A stretch of DNA of 15,871 bases from Geobacillus icigianus (GCF_000750005.1 NZ_JPYA01000097.1:1-15871), one strand, 5' to 3'; counted from the stretch's first letter, positions 1-7,174 are shown. Made by a program: numbers and translations. The notes: a model not told the origin generated them from the letters alone.

Positions 1-219
1 CTTTTAATAACTCTTGTCAAGCCAGAATATCGCGCTAGAATTGATACATTAGTAGCAAGTATTTCATCGCTTGCCATGCCATTAACTGTATTTCTAACAG
101 GATACTTAGCGGATATTATACCTGTTCATTATATTTTTTATTTCACTGGGATCTGGGGAACTTTGATGGGGATTATTCCTTTGCTTAGTAAGGAAATTCA
201 TCAATTAGAAAATCTTTGA
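1..219 (+). CDS. C-terminal end of an MFS-type transporter (partial)
   Basis: The frame is open from the left window edge to a TGA at 217-219, giving the last 72 residues of a protein whose start lies outside the window. It contains two hydrophobic segments, roughly residues 18-37 and 43-60, separated by a short loop with GYLAD. This is the usual look of the last two membrane helices of a major facilitator permease. The tail after the last helix is short and charged (SKEIHQLENL). Codon use is AT-rich, like the HIT gene at 852 and unlike the GC-rich genes after 1400. The family is inferred from hydropathy and the GYLAD-type loop only, so substrate and direction of transport cannot be told. Another polytopic membrane protein is possible. 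Confidence 0.6.
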   Translation, partial: LLITLVKPEYRARIDTLVASISSLAMPLTVFLTGYLADIIPVHYIFYFTGIWGTLMGIIPLLSKEIHQLENL

Positions 220-242
220 ACATATGAAACGTTAATATAAGC

Positions 243-690
243 AAGATGTCTTCGTCACTCAGCTCCCGGTCGGTGCTCAAGTGATCCGGTGTCATCGGTT
301 GATCCGCCTTCCAAGCCAGCCGCACCACCGCGTCATCGAGGCCATGGATCGCTCCCTCGTAGCGATACACGCGGTAACGCTCGTTCCCCACCGTGACGAG
401 GCGGGTGTCGTTGGGCTCGATATAGCGGGCGAACTTCTTCGCTTGGATGGCGATGCTTTTCGGGTAGAGAATTCGGTTCGTCTTGAGCATGGCGATGACA
501 TGGAATCCTTGTTTCAGACAGGCTTCGATGAGCGCTTGGGATGGATACTAGGAATCCATGAACACATTTTGAACGAGATGCTTGATGACCGGTTTCGAGA
601 AATCAAGCGCCAATCCCAGCGTCATGAAAAATGGGTGGATTCCTTGATGATGTGCTCATCGATTCCTAAGACATGAACCTCCTTGTGGGG
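243..690 (-). pseudogene. Remnant of a DDE transposase (IS701/IS4-like), decayed
   Basis: Read on the minus strand, the segment gives an interrupted transposase-like protein. One frame starts VLGIDEHIIK near 665. A one-base shift near 635 moves into IHPFFMTLGLALDFSKPV. An in-frame TAG near 550 then falls where a Trp would give the sequence DSWYPSQALIEACL. After it the frame continues through MLKTNRILYPK and KFARYIEPNDTRLV to TDRELSDEDIL near 243, where similarity to my memory of Geobacillus transposases stops. N-terminal and C-terminal parts of the protein are missing, so it cannot be active. The stop, the shift and both truncations are visible in the sequence. The family name is from memory of the residue pattern and should be checked against ISfinder. 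The open piece from 490 to 185 is part of this remnant, not a gene. Confidence 0.7.
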
Positions 691-735
691 AGTTGGTGGT
701 ACATCGATTCTAACTAAGGAATTGGGTTCATGTCT
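669..735. repeat. 11-bp perfect inverted repeat at the edge of the transposase remnant
   Basis: AGACATGAACC at 669-679 is the exact reverse complement of GGTTCATGTCT at 725-735, separated by 45 nt. The same stretch also carries a short direct repeat, CGATTC followed by TAA, near 660 and 704. It lies where the transposase reading frame ends, so it may be a scar or rearranged end of the element. It could also be a chance palindrome. The spacer is long and no U-run follows, so it is not a terminator. Confidence 0.4.
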
Positions 736-851
736 CCGTTTTTATTTGGTTGTAAATTTATGTTAGAGAATTTGCTCTACATTAGGAGTGTTATTTTTTT
801 GTGAGTTGTGAAAAAATTGTTAGAAAGAGAGGAACACTTGGTAAAGTGTAA

Positions 852-1286
852 ATGAGTAAAATGAACAAATGTATATTCTGCGAAATCGTTAATGGTAAGT
901 CTCCCTGCTATGAGGTTTATAAAGATGATTATGTAACAGCATTTCTTGATATAAATCCGGTAAGTATTGGTCATACCTTAATAGTCACCAATAAACATAT
1001 AGAGAGGCTTGATTATATAAAAGACAATCAAATCGCTAATGCTTTAATGAATTCCTTGATAATAGTGTCAAAAAAATTAATTAAATCGGGAATTTGCAAA
1101 GACTTTACAATAATTCAAGATAACGGATATTGGGCACAGCAAGATATTAAACATATTCATTTTCATATTATACCTAGACACAAAGATGAGAAGATTGTCT
1201 TGAAATTAGATACGGATTTTGTTGCAGCGGAGGATAAAAATCTACTCAAGACGTGGGAGAAAATCAAACTGCATGAGAGGTTATGA
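852..1286 (+). CDS. HIT-family nucleotide-binding hydrolase
   Basis: The 144-residue product carries the histidine triad HIHFHII at residues 101-107. By family analogy, H103 (the middle His) is the nucleophile that is transiently nucleotidylated. HIT proteins hydrolyse or transfer nucleotides from substrates such as AMP-lysine, AMP-NH2 or Ap4A in the cytoplasm. The N-terminal CIFC (C7, C10), together with H49 and a triad histidine, looks like the structural zinc site of bacterial HIT proteins. The length matches the family. The start is ATG 852; ATG 861 (MNKCIFC) is an alternative, because no strong ribosome site fits either. The gene is AT-rich, unlike the Geobacillus-like genes downstream, and ends 1 nt before the next ATG at 1288. 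Transfer into this genome is therefore likely. Substrate unknown. Confidence 0.85.
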   Translation: MSKMNKCIFCEIVNGKSPCYEVYKDDYVTAFLDINPVSIGHTLIVTNKHIERLDYIKDNQIANALMNSLIIVSKKLIKSGICKDFTIIQDNGYWAQQDIKHIHFHIIPRHKDEKIVLKLDTDFVAAEDKNLLKTWEKIKLHERL

Positions 1287-1287
1287 G

Positions 1288-1629
1288 ATGAAAAATGAGC
1301 AAATAAAAAAGTTCTATTCACATTTAAATTATAGTATAGTTTACAAAGGTCGGGGAGATAATTATAAGAATCAGGTGAAAGCGAAGGGGATTGATTCATT
1401 GGGACGTGAAGACGAGGTGGATCGCGCTGCCTTGGAGCGTCTGGCCAAACGCATTTCGCGGTTTCTTTCCCCTAGGCAGGCTTGGGAAATCGAGACGTTG
1501 GCAGGAGAAGTGTCGGATTACGCGCGCAAATGCCTCTCGTCCCTTTGGTATCAAGGGATGAGAGGCATTTTTTTGCCTCGTCGCTGCCGGACTCGGGAAG
1601 AACGGCAATGTTTCCTCGGGGGGGATTGA
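1288..1629 (+). pseudogene. Chimeric ORF: AT-rich gene start fused to a GC-rich gene end
   Basis: ATG 1288 follows the HIT stop by 1 nt and has AGAGG at 1276-1280, so it looks like the second gene of the HIT operon. About 36 residues are AT-rich (MKNEQIKKFYSHLNY and following). Near 1395 base composition switches abruptly to GC-rich, and the frame continues as an amphipathic stretch (EVDRAALERLAKRISRFL, then WEIETLAGEVSDYARK). It has no stop before the strong terminator at 1528-1574, which it translates through, ending in random-looking sequence at 1629. The most economical reading is a recombination junction near 1395 that cut the second AT-rich gene and joined it to the 3' end of a resident gene. 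I recognise neither half. A short real protein cannot be excluded. Confidence 0.4.
1528..1574 (+). terminator. Rho-independent terminator
   Basis: A 17-bp stem, 1529-1545 with 1553-1569, contains one G-U pair and a 7-nt loop. It is followed by a T-run at 1568-1574. It would end transcripts coming from the HIT region or from the truncated resident gene. The open frame running through it is the main reason to doubt the 3' end of that ORF. Confidence 0.85.
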
Positions 1630-1869
1630 TGGGGCAGCGAAACAATGTATTTCCATTGTTGCCGTAAAAAACAGTTTCACGCGGCACAAGGAGTGCTCTG
1701 TTTGTCTTTTTCATATGGAAATGATTTTAATACAAGTGGCGCGGCTGCAGTGACCACCTCGCTTCCTATTTTGAAAAATACGCCTTGAGTCGTAGTCAAA
1801 ATATATCTTCGGAACGTGATGGGAGTTTGCGGGGATGCGATACGATAGGAAGCGAAAGGAGGCGAAAGG

Positions 1870-2036
1870 ATGGCAAAAAAGATCGGGTTGTTCGTTGCCG
1901 GCGCGGCCGCTTTATTGGTGCTCTTGTTTCATCTCGGGCCGCTTGTCGGGCTGGCGATCACGCTGGCGATCTTGTACTATGCGTTCAAGAAATGGGACGC
2001 AAGCGGTCATTTATGCGTTTCGGCATGGGCTGGTGA
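1870..2036 (+). pseudogene. Small membrane protein (Lmo0954-like), C-terminus probably frameshifted
   Basis: ATG 1870 has an excellent ribosome site (AAAGGAGGCGAAAGG just upstream). The first 44 residues are convincing: MAKKIGLFVAGAAALLVLL, then a second hydrophobic segment GLAITLAILYYAFKKW. This resembles the short Bacillaceae and Listeria membrane-protein family around Lmo0954, a placement made from memory. After KKWDAS the frame becomes unlikely. It has no stop before the terminator at 2091-2143 and would run to 2460, antisense to the coiled-coil gene. A one-base shift near 2005 gives SFMRFGMGW and a stop at 2034-2036. I therefore read it as truncated or frameshifted, with coordinates to that stop. 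Sequencing error is an alternative explanation. Function of the family is unknown. Confidence 0.45.
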
Positions 2037-2090
2037 AGTGAGGAGTGCATCATTTGGCCGCGATGGGAAAAAGATCGCCATGTTCAGACG

Positions 2091-2143
2091 AAAACCGCTC
2101 CATTTCATCAAACGGAACAGGAGGATGAAACAGGAGCGGTTTT
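2091..2143. terminator. Long-stem intrinsic terminator between convergent genes
   Basis: The outer stem AAAACCGCTCC (2091-2101) pairs with GGAGCGGTTTT (2133-2143). An inner stem, TTTCATC (2103-2109) with GATGAAA (2124-2130), follows after a small internal loop. A-run and T-run flanks make it usable from both strands. It lies between the plus-strand membrane-protein gene and the minus-strand coiled-coil gene. Confidence 0.8.
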
Positions 2144-2185
2144 GTTCGTTGCGGTGGGTCAAAAAGGCTAACGTTTCGAGAGGAA

Positions 2186-2521
2186 TTACGCTTGTTTGGC
2201 CAATTGGCGAAGCTTTCGGTCGTGATGGAGCACCTTCGTGGTCAACACGTCGACCGAGGTTTGCGTGTCTGCGAGTTCTTCTTCGAGGCGATCGCTTCGT
2301 TCGTTCAGTTGTCTGTTCATCTGTTGCATTTCCTCACGAAGGGAATCGATTTTGGCTTCAAGACGGGTTTCGACAGCATGGATTTCGCTGCGGAGCTGCT
2401 GGCCCATTTCGTGCATTTCACCGCGGAGTCGTTGTTCCATTTCCTCCATTTTCGAGCTGATTTTGTCGGAATGTTGTTCGAGGGCGTGCAGCACCGCTTG
2501 GATGATCGTGTTTTCTTCCAT
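2186..2521 (-). CDS. Small coiled-coil protein of unknown function
   Basis: The product has 111 residues. The start is chosen at ATG 2521 because GAGGAGGTGA lies 6 nt upstream on the minus strand; the longer frame to 3127 is only the antisense of selO. From about residue 18 to the end the protein is one long charged heptad region ([32 protein letters not shown] and similar), rich in Glu, Gln, Arg and Met, with no membrane segment or signal peptide. It is therefore probably a rod-like cytoplasmic dimer or trimer. Similar short coiled coils occur in Bacillaceae without known role. A TATAAT-like box reads on the minus strand at 2543-2548, giving a very short leader. It is divergent from selO with a 183-nt gap. 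Confidence 0.7.
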   Translation of the reverse strand: MEENTIIQAVLHALEQHSDKISSKMEEMEQRLRGEMHEMGQQLRSEIHAVETRLEAKIDSLREEMQQMNRQLNERSDRLEEELADTQTSVDVLTTKVLHHDRKLRQLAKQA

Positions 2522-2704
2522 TCGTTTCACCTCCTCATCGCCATTATAGGCGAAACGGAACGGAAGCGGAAGAGAAAAGATGGCGGGTTTCGTCGAAACG
2601 GGGCGGTCGAATTTTTGGGGCGAACCGCGTGTTTTCGATTTATTATGTCGTCTGCTTTGCCATACAATAGAACTATAGCTTGGCCGAAAAAGGAGATGAG
2701 CAAA

Positions 2705-4159
2705 TTGGATGCGGGTTGGACGTTTGACAACCGTTATGCAAGGCTGCCGGAACGCTTTTTCAGCCGCGTTCTCCCCACACCGGTGCGCGCGCCAGAACTG
2801 GCGGTGCTCAACCGGCCGCTTGCGGCAGAACTTGGGTTGAATGAAGAAGCATTGCGAAGCGACGCAGGGGTGGCGGTGCTGGCGGGAAATCGGATTCCGG
2901 ACGGGGCTGAGCCGCTGGCGCAGGCGTATGCCGGGCATCAGTTCGGCTATTTCACGATGCTTGGCGACGGACGGGCGGTGCTCATCGGCGAGCATGTCAC
3001 CCCAAGTGGCAAGCGGGTGGATATCCAGCTGAAAGGCTCGGGACGAACGCCGTATTCGCGCGGCGGCGACGGGCGGGCGGCGCTCGGGCCGATGCTGCGG
3101 GAGTACATCGTGAGCGAGGCGATGCACGCCCTTGGCATTCCGACGACCCGCAGCTTGGCGGTCGTGACAACGGGAGAGACGATTCGGCGGGAAACCGAAC
3201 TGCCTGGGGCGGTGTTAACCCGCGTCGCCTCAAGTCATTTGCGTGTCGGGACGTTCCAATACGCGGCGCAATGGGGGACGAAAGAAGAGCTGCGCGCGTT
3301 GGCCGATTACGCGCTCGAGCGGCATTTCCCTCGGTTTGAGGAGGCTGAGAACCGCTATTTGTTTTTGCTTGAACAAGTCATCGCCCGGCAAGCGGCATTG
3401 ATCGCCCAATGGCAGCTTGTCGGTTTCGTCCACGGGGTGATGAACACCGATAACATGACGATCAGCGGGGAAACGATCGATTACGGGCCATGCGCGTTTA
3501 TGGACACGTATGACTTGAAGACGGTGTTCAGCTCCATCGATACGGAAGGGCGGTATGCGTACGGCAATCAGCTGTATATCGGGGGCTGGAACTTAGCCCG
3601 ATTGGCGGAGAGCTTGCTGCCGCTGCTGGATAAGGATGAGGAAAAGGCGGTGGCGTTGGCGCAGGAAGCGCTCGATCAATATCCGACGTTGTATCATCGT
3701 CATTGGCTCGACGGGATGAGAGCGAAACTCGGTTTGGCTGAAGCGCAAGCGGGGGATGGCGGGCTTATCGCCGATTTATTGCGGCTGATGGAAGAATACC
3801 GCGCTGACTATACGAACACGTTCCGGGCGTTGACGTTAGGCGAGTACACCGGAACGGCGCTCTTTGACGCTTCCGAGTTTCGCGAGTGGCACGAGCGCTG
3901 GCAAACGCGGCTCAGCCAAGAAGCGGTTTCGCGGGAAGAAGCGTATGAACGGATGCGCCGCCATAATCCGGCCGTCATTCCGCGCAACCATCGGGTTGAA
4001 GAGGCATTGGCCGCCGCGGTCAATTGCGGCGACTACAGCGTGATGGAGCGTTTCCTCGAAGCGCTGGCCGACCCGTACGCTTATTCGCCGGAACAAGCCG
4101 AGTACGCGGAACTGCCGCCGCCGTCCGACCGGCCGTACCGGACGTTTTGCGGGACGTGA
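2705..4159 (+). CDS. selO: Protein adenylyltransferase SelO (YdiU family)
   Basis: SelO is a pseudokinase-fold enzyme that moves AMP from ATP onto Ser/Thr/Tyr of target proteins, a redox-linked stress function in bacteria. The 484-residue product has the family hallmarks. [18 protein letters not shown] at about 107-124 carries the nucleotide-binding Lys110. HGVMNTDN at 243-250 carries catalytic Asp249 and Asn250. DYGP at 259-262 carries metal-binding Asp259. The C-terminus is RTFCGT, with Cys at the third-last position, where animal SelO has selenocysteine. Start: AAGGAG at 2690-2695 touches ATG 2696 but is well spaced (9 nt) from TTG 2705, which begins [16 protein letters not shown] like other family members, so TTG is preferred. 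It is followed directly by a terminator, so it is probably monocistronic. Family assignment is firm; targets are unknown. Confidence 0.95.
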   Translation: MDAGWTFDNRYARLPERFFSRVLPTPVRAPELAVLNRPLAAELGLNEEALRSDAGVAVLAGNRIPDGAEPLAQAYAGHQFGYFTMLGDGRAVLIGEHVTPSGKRVDIQLKGSGRTPYSRGGDGRAALGPMLREYIVSEAMHALGIPTTRSLAVVTTGETIRRETELPGAVLTRVASSHLRVGTFQYAAQWGTKEELRALADYALERHFPRFEEAENRYLFLLEQVIARQAALIAQWQLVGFVHGVMNTDNMTISGETIDYGPCAFMDTYDLKTVFSSIDTEGRYAYGNQLYIGGWNLARLAESLLPLLDKDEEKAVALAQEALDQYPTLYHRHWLDGMRAKLGLAEAQAGDGGLIADLLRLMEEYRADYTNTFRALTLGEYTGTALFDASEFREWHERWQTRLSQEAVSREEAYERMRRHNPAVIPRNHRVEEALAAAVNCGDYSVMERFLEALADPYAYSPEQAEYAELPPPSDRPYRTFCGT

Positions 4160-4185
4160 AAAGGGCCCTTGGGAGCCCTTTTTTT
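4159..4185 (+). terminator. Terminator of selO
   Basis: AAAAGGGC (4159-4166) pairs with GCCCTTTT (4175-4182), and a T-run extends to 4185. It begins at the selO stop codon and separates selO from the promoter of the MerR regulator. Confidence 0.75.
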
Positions 4186-4201
4186 CATTTTCCTCTTTAC
4201 T

Positions 4202-4226
4202 TTGACGTTGCGTCAAGGTGTATCGT
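4202..4226 (+). promoter_or_regulatory. MerR-type operator/promoter dyad
   Basis: TTGACG (4202-4207), a 3-nt spacer and CGTCAA (4211-4216) form a perfect inverted repeat. The left arm is also a good -35 box, and TATCGT at 4221-4226 could be a -10, though the spacing to that -35 is short. MerR proteins bind such dyads inside promoters with abnormal spacing and twist the DNA. Its place 14 nt before the regulator gene points to autoregulation. The dyad is seen directly; the promoter assignment is inference. Confidence 0.6.
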
Positions 4227-4239
4227 CATCCATAGGGAG

Positions 4240-5016
4240 GTGAGGAACATCGAGTACACCGTGCATGAGTTGGCCAAACTGGCGGGGGTGACAAGTCGGA
4301 CGCTTCGGTATTACGATCAGATTGGGTTGCTGAAGCCGGCGCGGTTGAGCGACGCCGGGTATCGGCTATACGGGCCGCGCGAAGTCGATCGTTTGCAGCA
4401 AATTCTTTTTTACCGCGAACTTGGCGTCGATTTGGAAACGATCAAACAAATTATTCATTCCCCGTCCTTTGATGAACTGAAAGCGCTAAGGGAGCACCGC
4501 CAACAGCTGTTGGAAAAAAGACGACATCTCGATGCGTTGATTGCGAGCGTTGAACAAACGATTGCCGCGAAAGAAGGGGGAATCTCAATGAGCGACGAGG
4601 AAAAGTTTGCCGCGTTCAAGGAGCAGCTGGTTGAAGAAAACGAGCGGAAATATGGCGAAGAAATTCGCCAGAAGTATGGCGATGAACAGGTCGATCGTTC
4701 CAACGACAGACTGCGGAAGATGACGAAGGAACAGTTTGATGAGGCGGAACGGCTCAGTCAAGAGGTGCTTGAGGCATTGAAAGAAGCGATGCAAGATGGC
4801 GACCCGGCCGGCGAGGCGGCGCAACGGGCGGCGGATTTGCACCGTCAATGGCTTTGCTTCTGGTGGGATCATTATTCGAAGGAAGCGCATGCCGGACTGG
4901 CGCGCTTGTATGTCGAGGACGAACGGTTCAAAGCGTATTATGACCAAGTGCATCCGGGAGCGGCTGAGTTTCTCAAAGAAGCGATTTGGATCTATACGGG
5001 GATGAAAGACCGGTAA
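4240..5016 (+). CDS. MerR-family regulator with TipAS drug-binding domain (Mta/TipA-like)
   Basis: The N-terminal winged helix covers about residues 5-75 and is typical MerR: YTVHELAKLAGVTSRTLRYYDQIGLLKP, then GYRLYGPREVDRLQQI. A coiled-coil dimer helix follows (LREHRQQLLEKRRHLDAL). From residue 117 comes a TipAS domain (EENERKYGEEIRQKYG, then WWDHYSKEAHAGLARLYVEDERFKAYYDQVHPGAAEFL). Family members sense bulky hydrophobic or thiopeptide drugs and switch on efflux genes. At 258 residues it matches Bacillus Mta. Start is uncertain. GTG 4240 is the only standard codon in a sensible place, yet it overlaps the best ribosome site (GGGAGGTGAG, 4235-4244), which instead points to ATC 4249, where relatives would begin MEYTV. 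No efflux gene lies next to it, so targets are probably elsewhere. Confidence 0.88.
   Translation: MRNIEYTVHELAKLAGVTSRTLRYYDQIGLLKPARLSDAGYRLYGPREVDRLQQILFYRELGVDLETIKQIIHSPSFDELKALREHRQQLLEKRRHLDALIASVEQTIAAKEGGISMSDEEKFAAFKEQLVEENERKYGEEIRQKYGDEQVDRSNDRLRKMTKEQFDEAERLSQEVLEALKEAMQDGDPAGEAAQRAADLHRQWLCFWWDHYSKEAHAGLARLYVEDERFKAYYDQVHPGAAEFLKEAIWIYTGMKDR
4573..4590 (+). promoter_or_regulatory. Internal ribosome site and start at the TipAS domain boundary
   Basis: GAAGGGGG (4573-4580) lies 7 nt before an in-frame ATG at 4588, exactly where the DNA-binding half ends and the TipAS domain begins. Starting here would give a 142-residue stand-alone drug-binding domain. Streptomyces tipA is known to make both long and short in-frame products this way. 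Use of this site here is inference. Confidence 0.45.
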
Positions 5017-5022
5017 GCGGCA

Positions 5023-5059
5023 GGCGGCTCGCCCGAAGAATAGGCGAGCCGCCGTTTTT
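5023..5059 (+). terminator. Terminator of the MerR regulator gene
   Basis: GGCGGCTCGCC (5023-5033) pairs perfectly with GGCGAGCCGCC (5043-5053) across a 9-nt loop, followed by G and five T (5055-5059). It lies 7 nt after the stop codon. Confidence 0.9.
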
Positions 5060-5152
5060 GATGGCTCTGGATGAAGGCGTTCGGTTTGCGATACAATCAA
5101 AGTGGTGCATAAAGGAGTCCACGGTGAACAGCGAAAGGAAGGTGTGGGTGCA

Positions 5153-6859
5153 ATGGAGGCGCTCAGACAACGACTGCGGGCTATTGACCAAAAGGGATAT
5201 AAAGCGTACAAAGCGATTGAGGGGGAGTATTCCTTTCCGGCGTTTACTTTGGCGATTGACCATGTGCAAGGCGACCCGTTTGCGGAACCGTCGAAAATTC
5301 AGGTGATCGTGCCACGGGTGAAGACGGTGTTGACATCGGAGTGGACGAACACGAAACCGCGCCGCGTCCGTTGCGAAGATGTGTTGGCGCGCCGCGTCCA
5401 TCACGAACTGCGGCAATGGCCGGCGCGGGCGCGCGGGTCGGGAAAAAGCGGGCTCGTGTCGATCGACGCACCGGGGCAGAAGGTGCTCGAGCGAACGGCG
5501 GTGTGCATCACCGATGAGACGATCGCCATTTGTTTATCGGTTGGCTTGCCGGCCAACGGGCGGCGCATTTTAGCGAAGGAAGCCGAGAGCATTTTTTTTC
5601 AACAAATTCCAGCCGTGATCGAGCGGGCGGTGTACGGCCTTCGTGAAGAGGAGATCCGCCCGGCGGTCGAGCTGGCCGATCAACAGCATGCCATCCGCCG
5701 CTATTTGCATGAGCGCGGATTGGTGGCGTTTGTCGCCAACGGCGCGATCTTGCCGCGCGAAAGCGGGGTGAGCGACAAGCCGCTGCGGAAAGGTGCGGTG
5801 CCGTTTCAAAGCCCGCCGGAGCTCGAGGTGGCGATTCCGGTGCCGCATCGCGCCGAACCGATCAAAGGCATGGGCATCCGGAAGGGGATCACGCTCATTG
5901 TCGGCGGGGGTTACCACGGAAAATCGACGCTGCTTCAGGCGTTAGAGCACGGTGTGTATGACCATATCGCCGGCGATGGCCGGGAGTTTGTCATCACTGA
6001 CAGCGGGGCGGTGAAAATTCGCGCTGAGGACGGCCGCAGCGTGGCCAATGTCGATATTTCCCCGTTTATCGGCACGCTGCCGTACGGCAAGGAGACGACG
6101 CGCTTTTCGACGGAAAACGCGAGCGGCAGCACTTCGCAAGCCGCGAGCATGATCGAAATGATCGAAGCGGGGGCGTCGGCGTTTTTGATTGATGAAGATA
6201 CAAGCGCCACAAATTTGTTCATGCGCGACGCGCGCATGCAGGCGCTCATCGCGAAAGAAGCCGAGCCGATCACCCCGTATATCGACAAAGCCCGCCAGCT
6301 GTTTCACGACTACGGCATTTCGACTGTCTTGGTCGTCGGAGGGTTAGGGGATTATTTTGAGATTGCCGATTGTGTGATCAAACTGGAACAGTATGTTCCA
6401 TCCGATGTGACCAGCGAAGCGAAACAGATCGCGGCCAAGATGCCATCGGGGCGGAAAGCGGAAGGCGGAGTGTCGTTTGGCCGCATTCGTGAACGCATCC
6501 CGCTGCCGGAGAGCTTAAACAGCCAAAAAGGAAAGAAAGCGAAAGCGGTCGCGCGCGGTCGCCATGTCATTCAATACGGGCTGACGGACGTGCTGTTGTA
6601 TGCGCTCGAGCAGCTTGTTGACGACAGCCAGACGCGAGCGATCGCTGCGGCGTTTTTGTATATGGAGCGAAAAGGGTGGCTCGACGGAACGAAGACCGTC
6701 CGGCAATTGCTCGATGCCATCGAGGAACGGTGGGACCAACATGGGCTTGGCTCGATTTCTTTCCGCAACGGCCATCCCGGCGAGTTCGCCCGCCCGCGCC
6801 GCTTCGAGCTGGCGGCGGCGCTCAATCGGCTGCGGACGCTTCGCTGCCGGCAGTGCTAG
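5153..6859 (+). CDS. Stand-alone ABC-class P-loop ATPase, function unknown
   Basis: The 568-residue soluble protein has no membrane segment. The Walker A motif is GGGYHGKST at 251-259 (Lys257). A signature-like ENASGSTSQAA lies at about 321-331. Walker B is AFLIDEDTSATN around 343-354, with Asp347 and the likely catalytic Glu348. VVGGLGDYFEIAD near 395-407 resembles a D-loop/switch region. The first ~240 residues and last ~110 are family-specific. It matches the group annotated as predicted ATPases of the ABC class (ABC_ATPase, Pfam PF09818 from memory), which stand alone without transporter subunits. ATG 5153 is chosen because AAAGGAAGG lies about 10 nt upstream; GTG 5144 is possible. It sits alone between two terminators, so the neighbours give no clue. 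The ATPase is certain by motif; the cellular role is not known. Confidence 0.9.
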   Translation: MEALRQRLRAIDQKGYKAYKAIEGEYSFPAFTLAIDHVQGDPFAEPSKIQVIVPRVKTVLTSEWTNTKPRRVRCEDVLARRVHHELRQWPARARGSGKSGLVSIDAPGQKVLERTAVCITDETIAICLSVGLPANGRRILAKEAESIFFQQIPAVIERAVYGLREEEIRPAVELADQQHAIRRYLHERGLVAFVANGAILPRESGVSDKPLRKGAVPFQSPPELEVAIPVPHRAEPIKGMGIRKGITLIVGGGYHGKSTLLQALEHGVYDHIAGDGREFVITDSGAVKIRAEDGRSVANVDISPFIGTLPYGKETTRFSTENASGSTSQAASMIEMIEAGASAFLIDEDTSATNLFMRDARMQALIAKEAEPITPYIDKARQLFHDYGISTVLVVGGLGDYFEIADCVIKLEQYVPSDVTSEAKQIAAKMPSGRKAEGGVSFGRIRERIPLPESLNSQKGKKAKAVARGRHVIQYGLTDVLLYALEQLVDDSQTRAIAAAFLYMERKGWLDGTKTVRQLLDAIEERWDQHGLGSISFRNGHPGEFARPRRFELAAALNRLRTLRCRQC

Positions 6860-6876
6860 GAATAGAGGGCTGCGCG

Positions 6877-6894
6877 AAGCGGTGTCCGCTTTTT
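6877..6894 (+). terminator. Short terminator after the ABC-class ATPase gene
   Basis: AAGCGG (6877-6882), a 3-nt loop and CCGCTT (6886-6891) form a small stem running into a T-run to 6894. It is short, but correctly placed 18 nt after the stop codon. Confidence 0.5.
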
Positions 6895-6942
6895 GCCACC
6901 CGGCTGTGCTTCCGCCTAAACAACCGGCGCTTGTTGCGGGGA

Positions 6943-7032
6943 GGAACATCAGTGCTTTTACTGGGAACAAAATAAACACGCCCCGCTGGATCATAGGGCA
7001 AAAGAGAAACATCAGCCCCTTTGCTCGGAACA
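6943..7032. repeat. Pair of imperfect 27-bp direct repeats in a gene-free stretch
   Basis: The 27 nt at 6943-6969 and at 7006-7032 agree at 21 positions. They share AAACATCAG-like and CGGAACA-like ends and are 63 nt apart start to start. The whole 6860-7174 stretch has no credible gene. Besides this repeat it holds the small terminator and a TATAAT box at 7105. On the minus strand the repeat would encode a repeated GLMFL-type peptide, but there is no start or ribosome site to support that. It may be a genus-specific dispersed repeat; that is inference. Confidence 0.45.
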
Positions 7033-7104
7033 GCGGCGGCTGTCTCCTCCGGTTTTTCCCCGTTTTCCGGTGATTTGACTCTAGCGCCATGAAGCCATTG
7101 CCGC

Positions 7105-7110
7105 TATAAT
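7105..7110 (+). promoter_or_regulatory. Possible promoter of the DUF2294 gene (-10 box)
   Basis: A perfect TATAAT sits 64 nt before the DUF2294 start. The best -35, TTGACT at 7075-7080, is 24 bp away, which is too far for a normal sigma-A promoter. Either the -35 is poor or an activator is needed. Confidence 0.4.
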
Positions 7111-7174
7111 AAAGGTTATGAGTGCAACGTGGCGAAAGCGGCGGGAAGCCGCGGGCAAGTGAGGGGGTCAGGGC

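Noticed and set aside
1603..1667. ACGGCAATG ... CATTGTTGCCGT inverted repeat after the chimeric ORF
   Set aside because: The arms pair, but the loop is long, alternative smaller hairpins compete and there is no T-run on the plus strand; too weak to list as a terminator.
2192..2704. N-terminal extension of the selO frame back to 2192
   Set aside because: It is the antisense of the minus-strand coiled-coil gene, and the ribosome site at 2690-2695 sets the start at 2696 or 2705.
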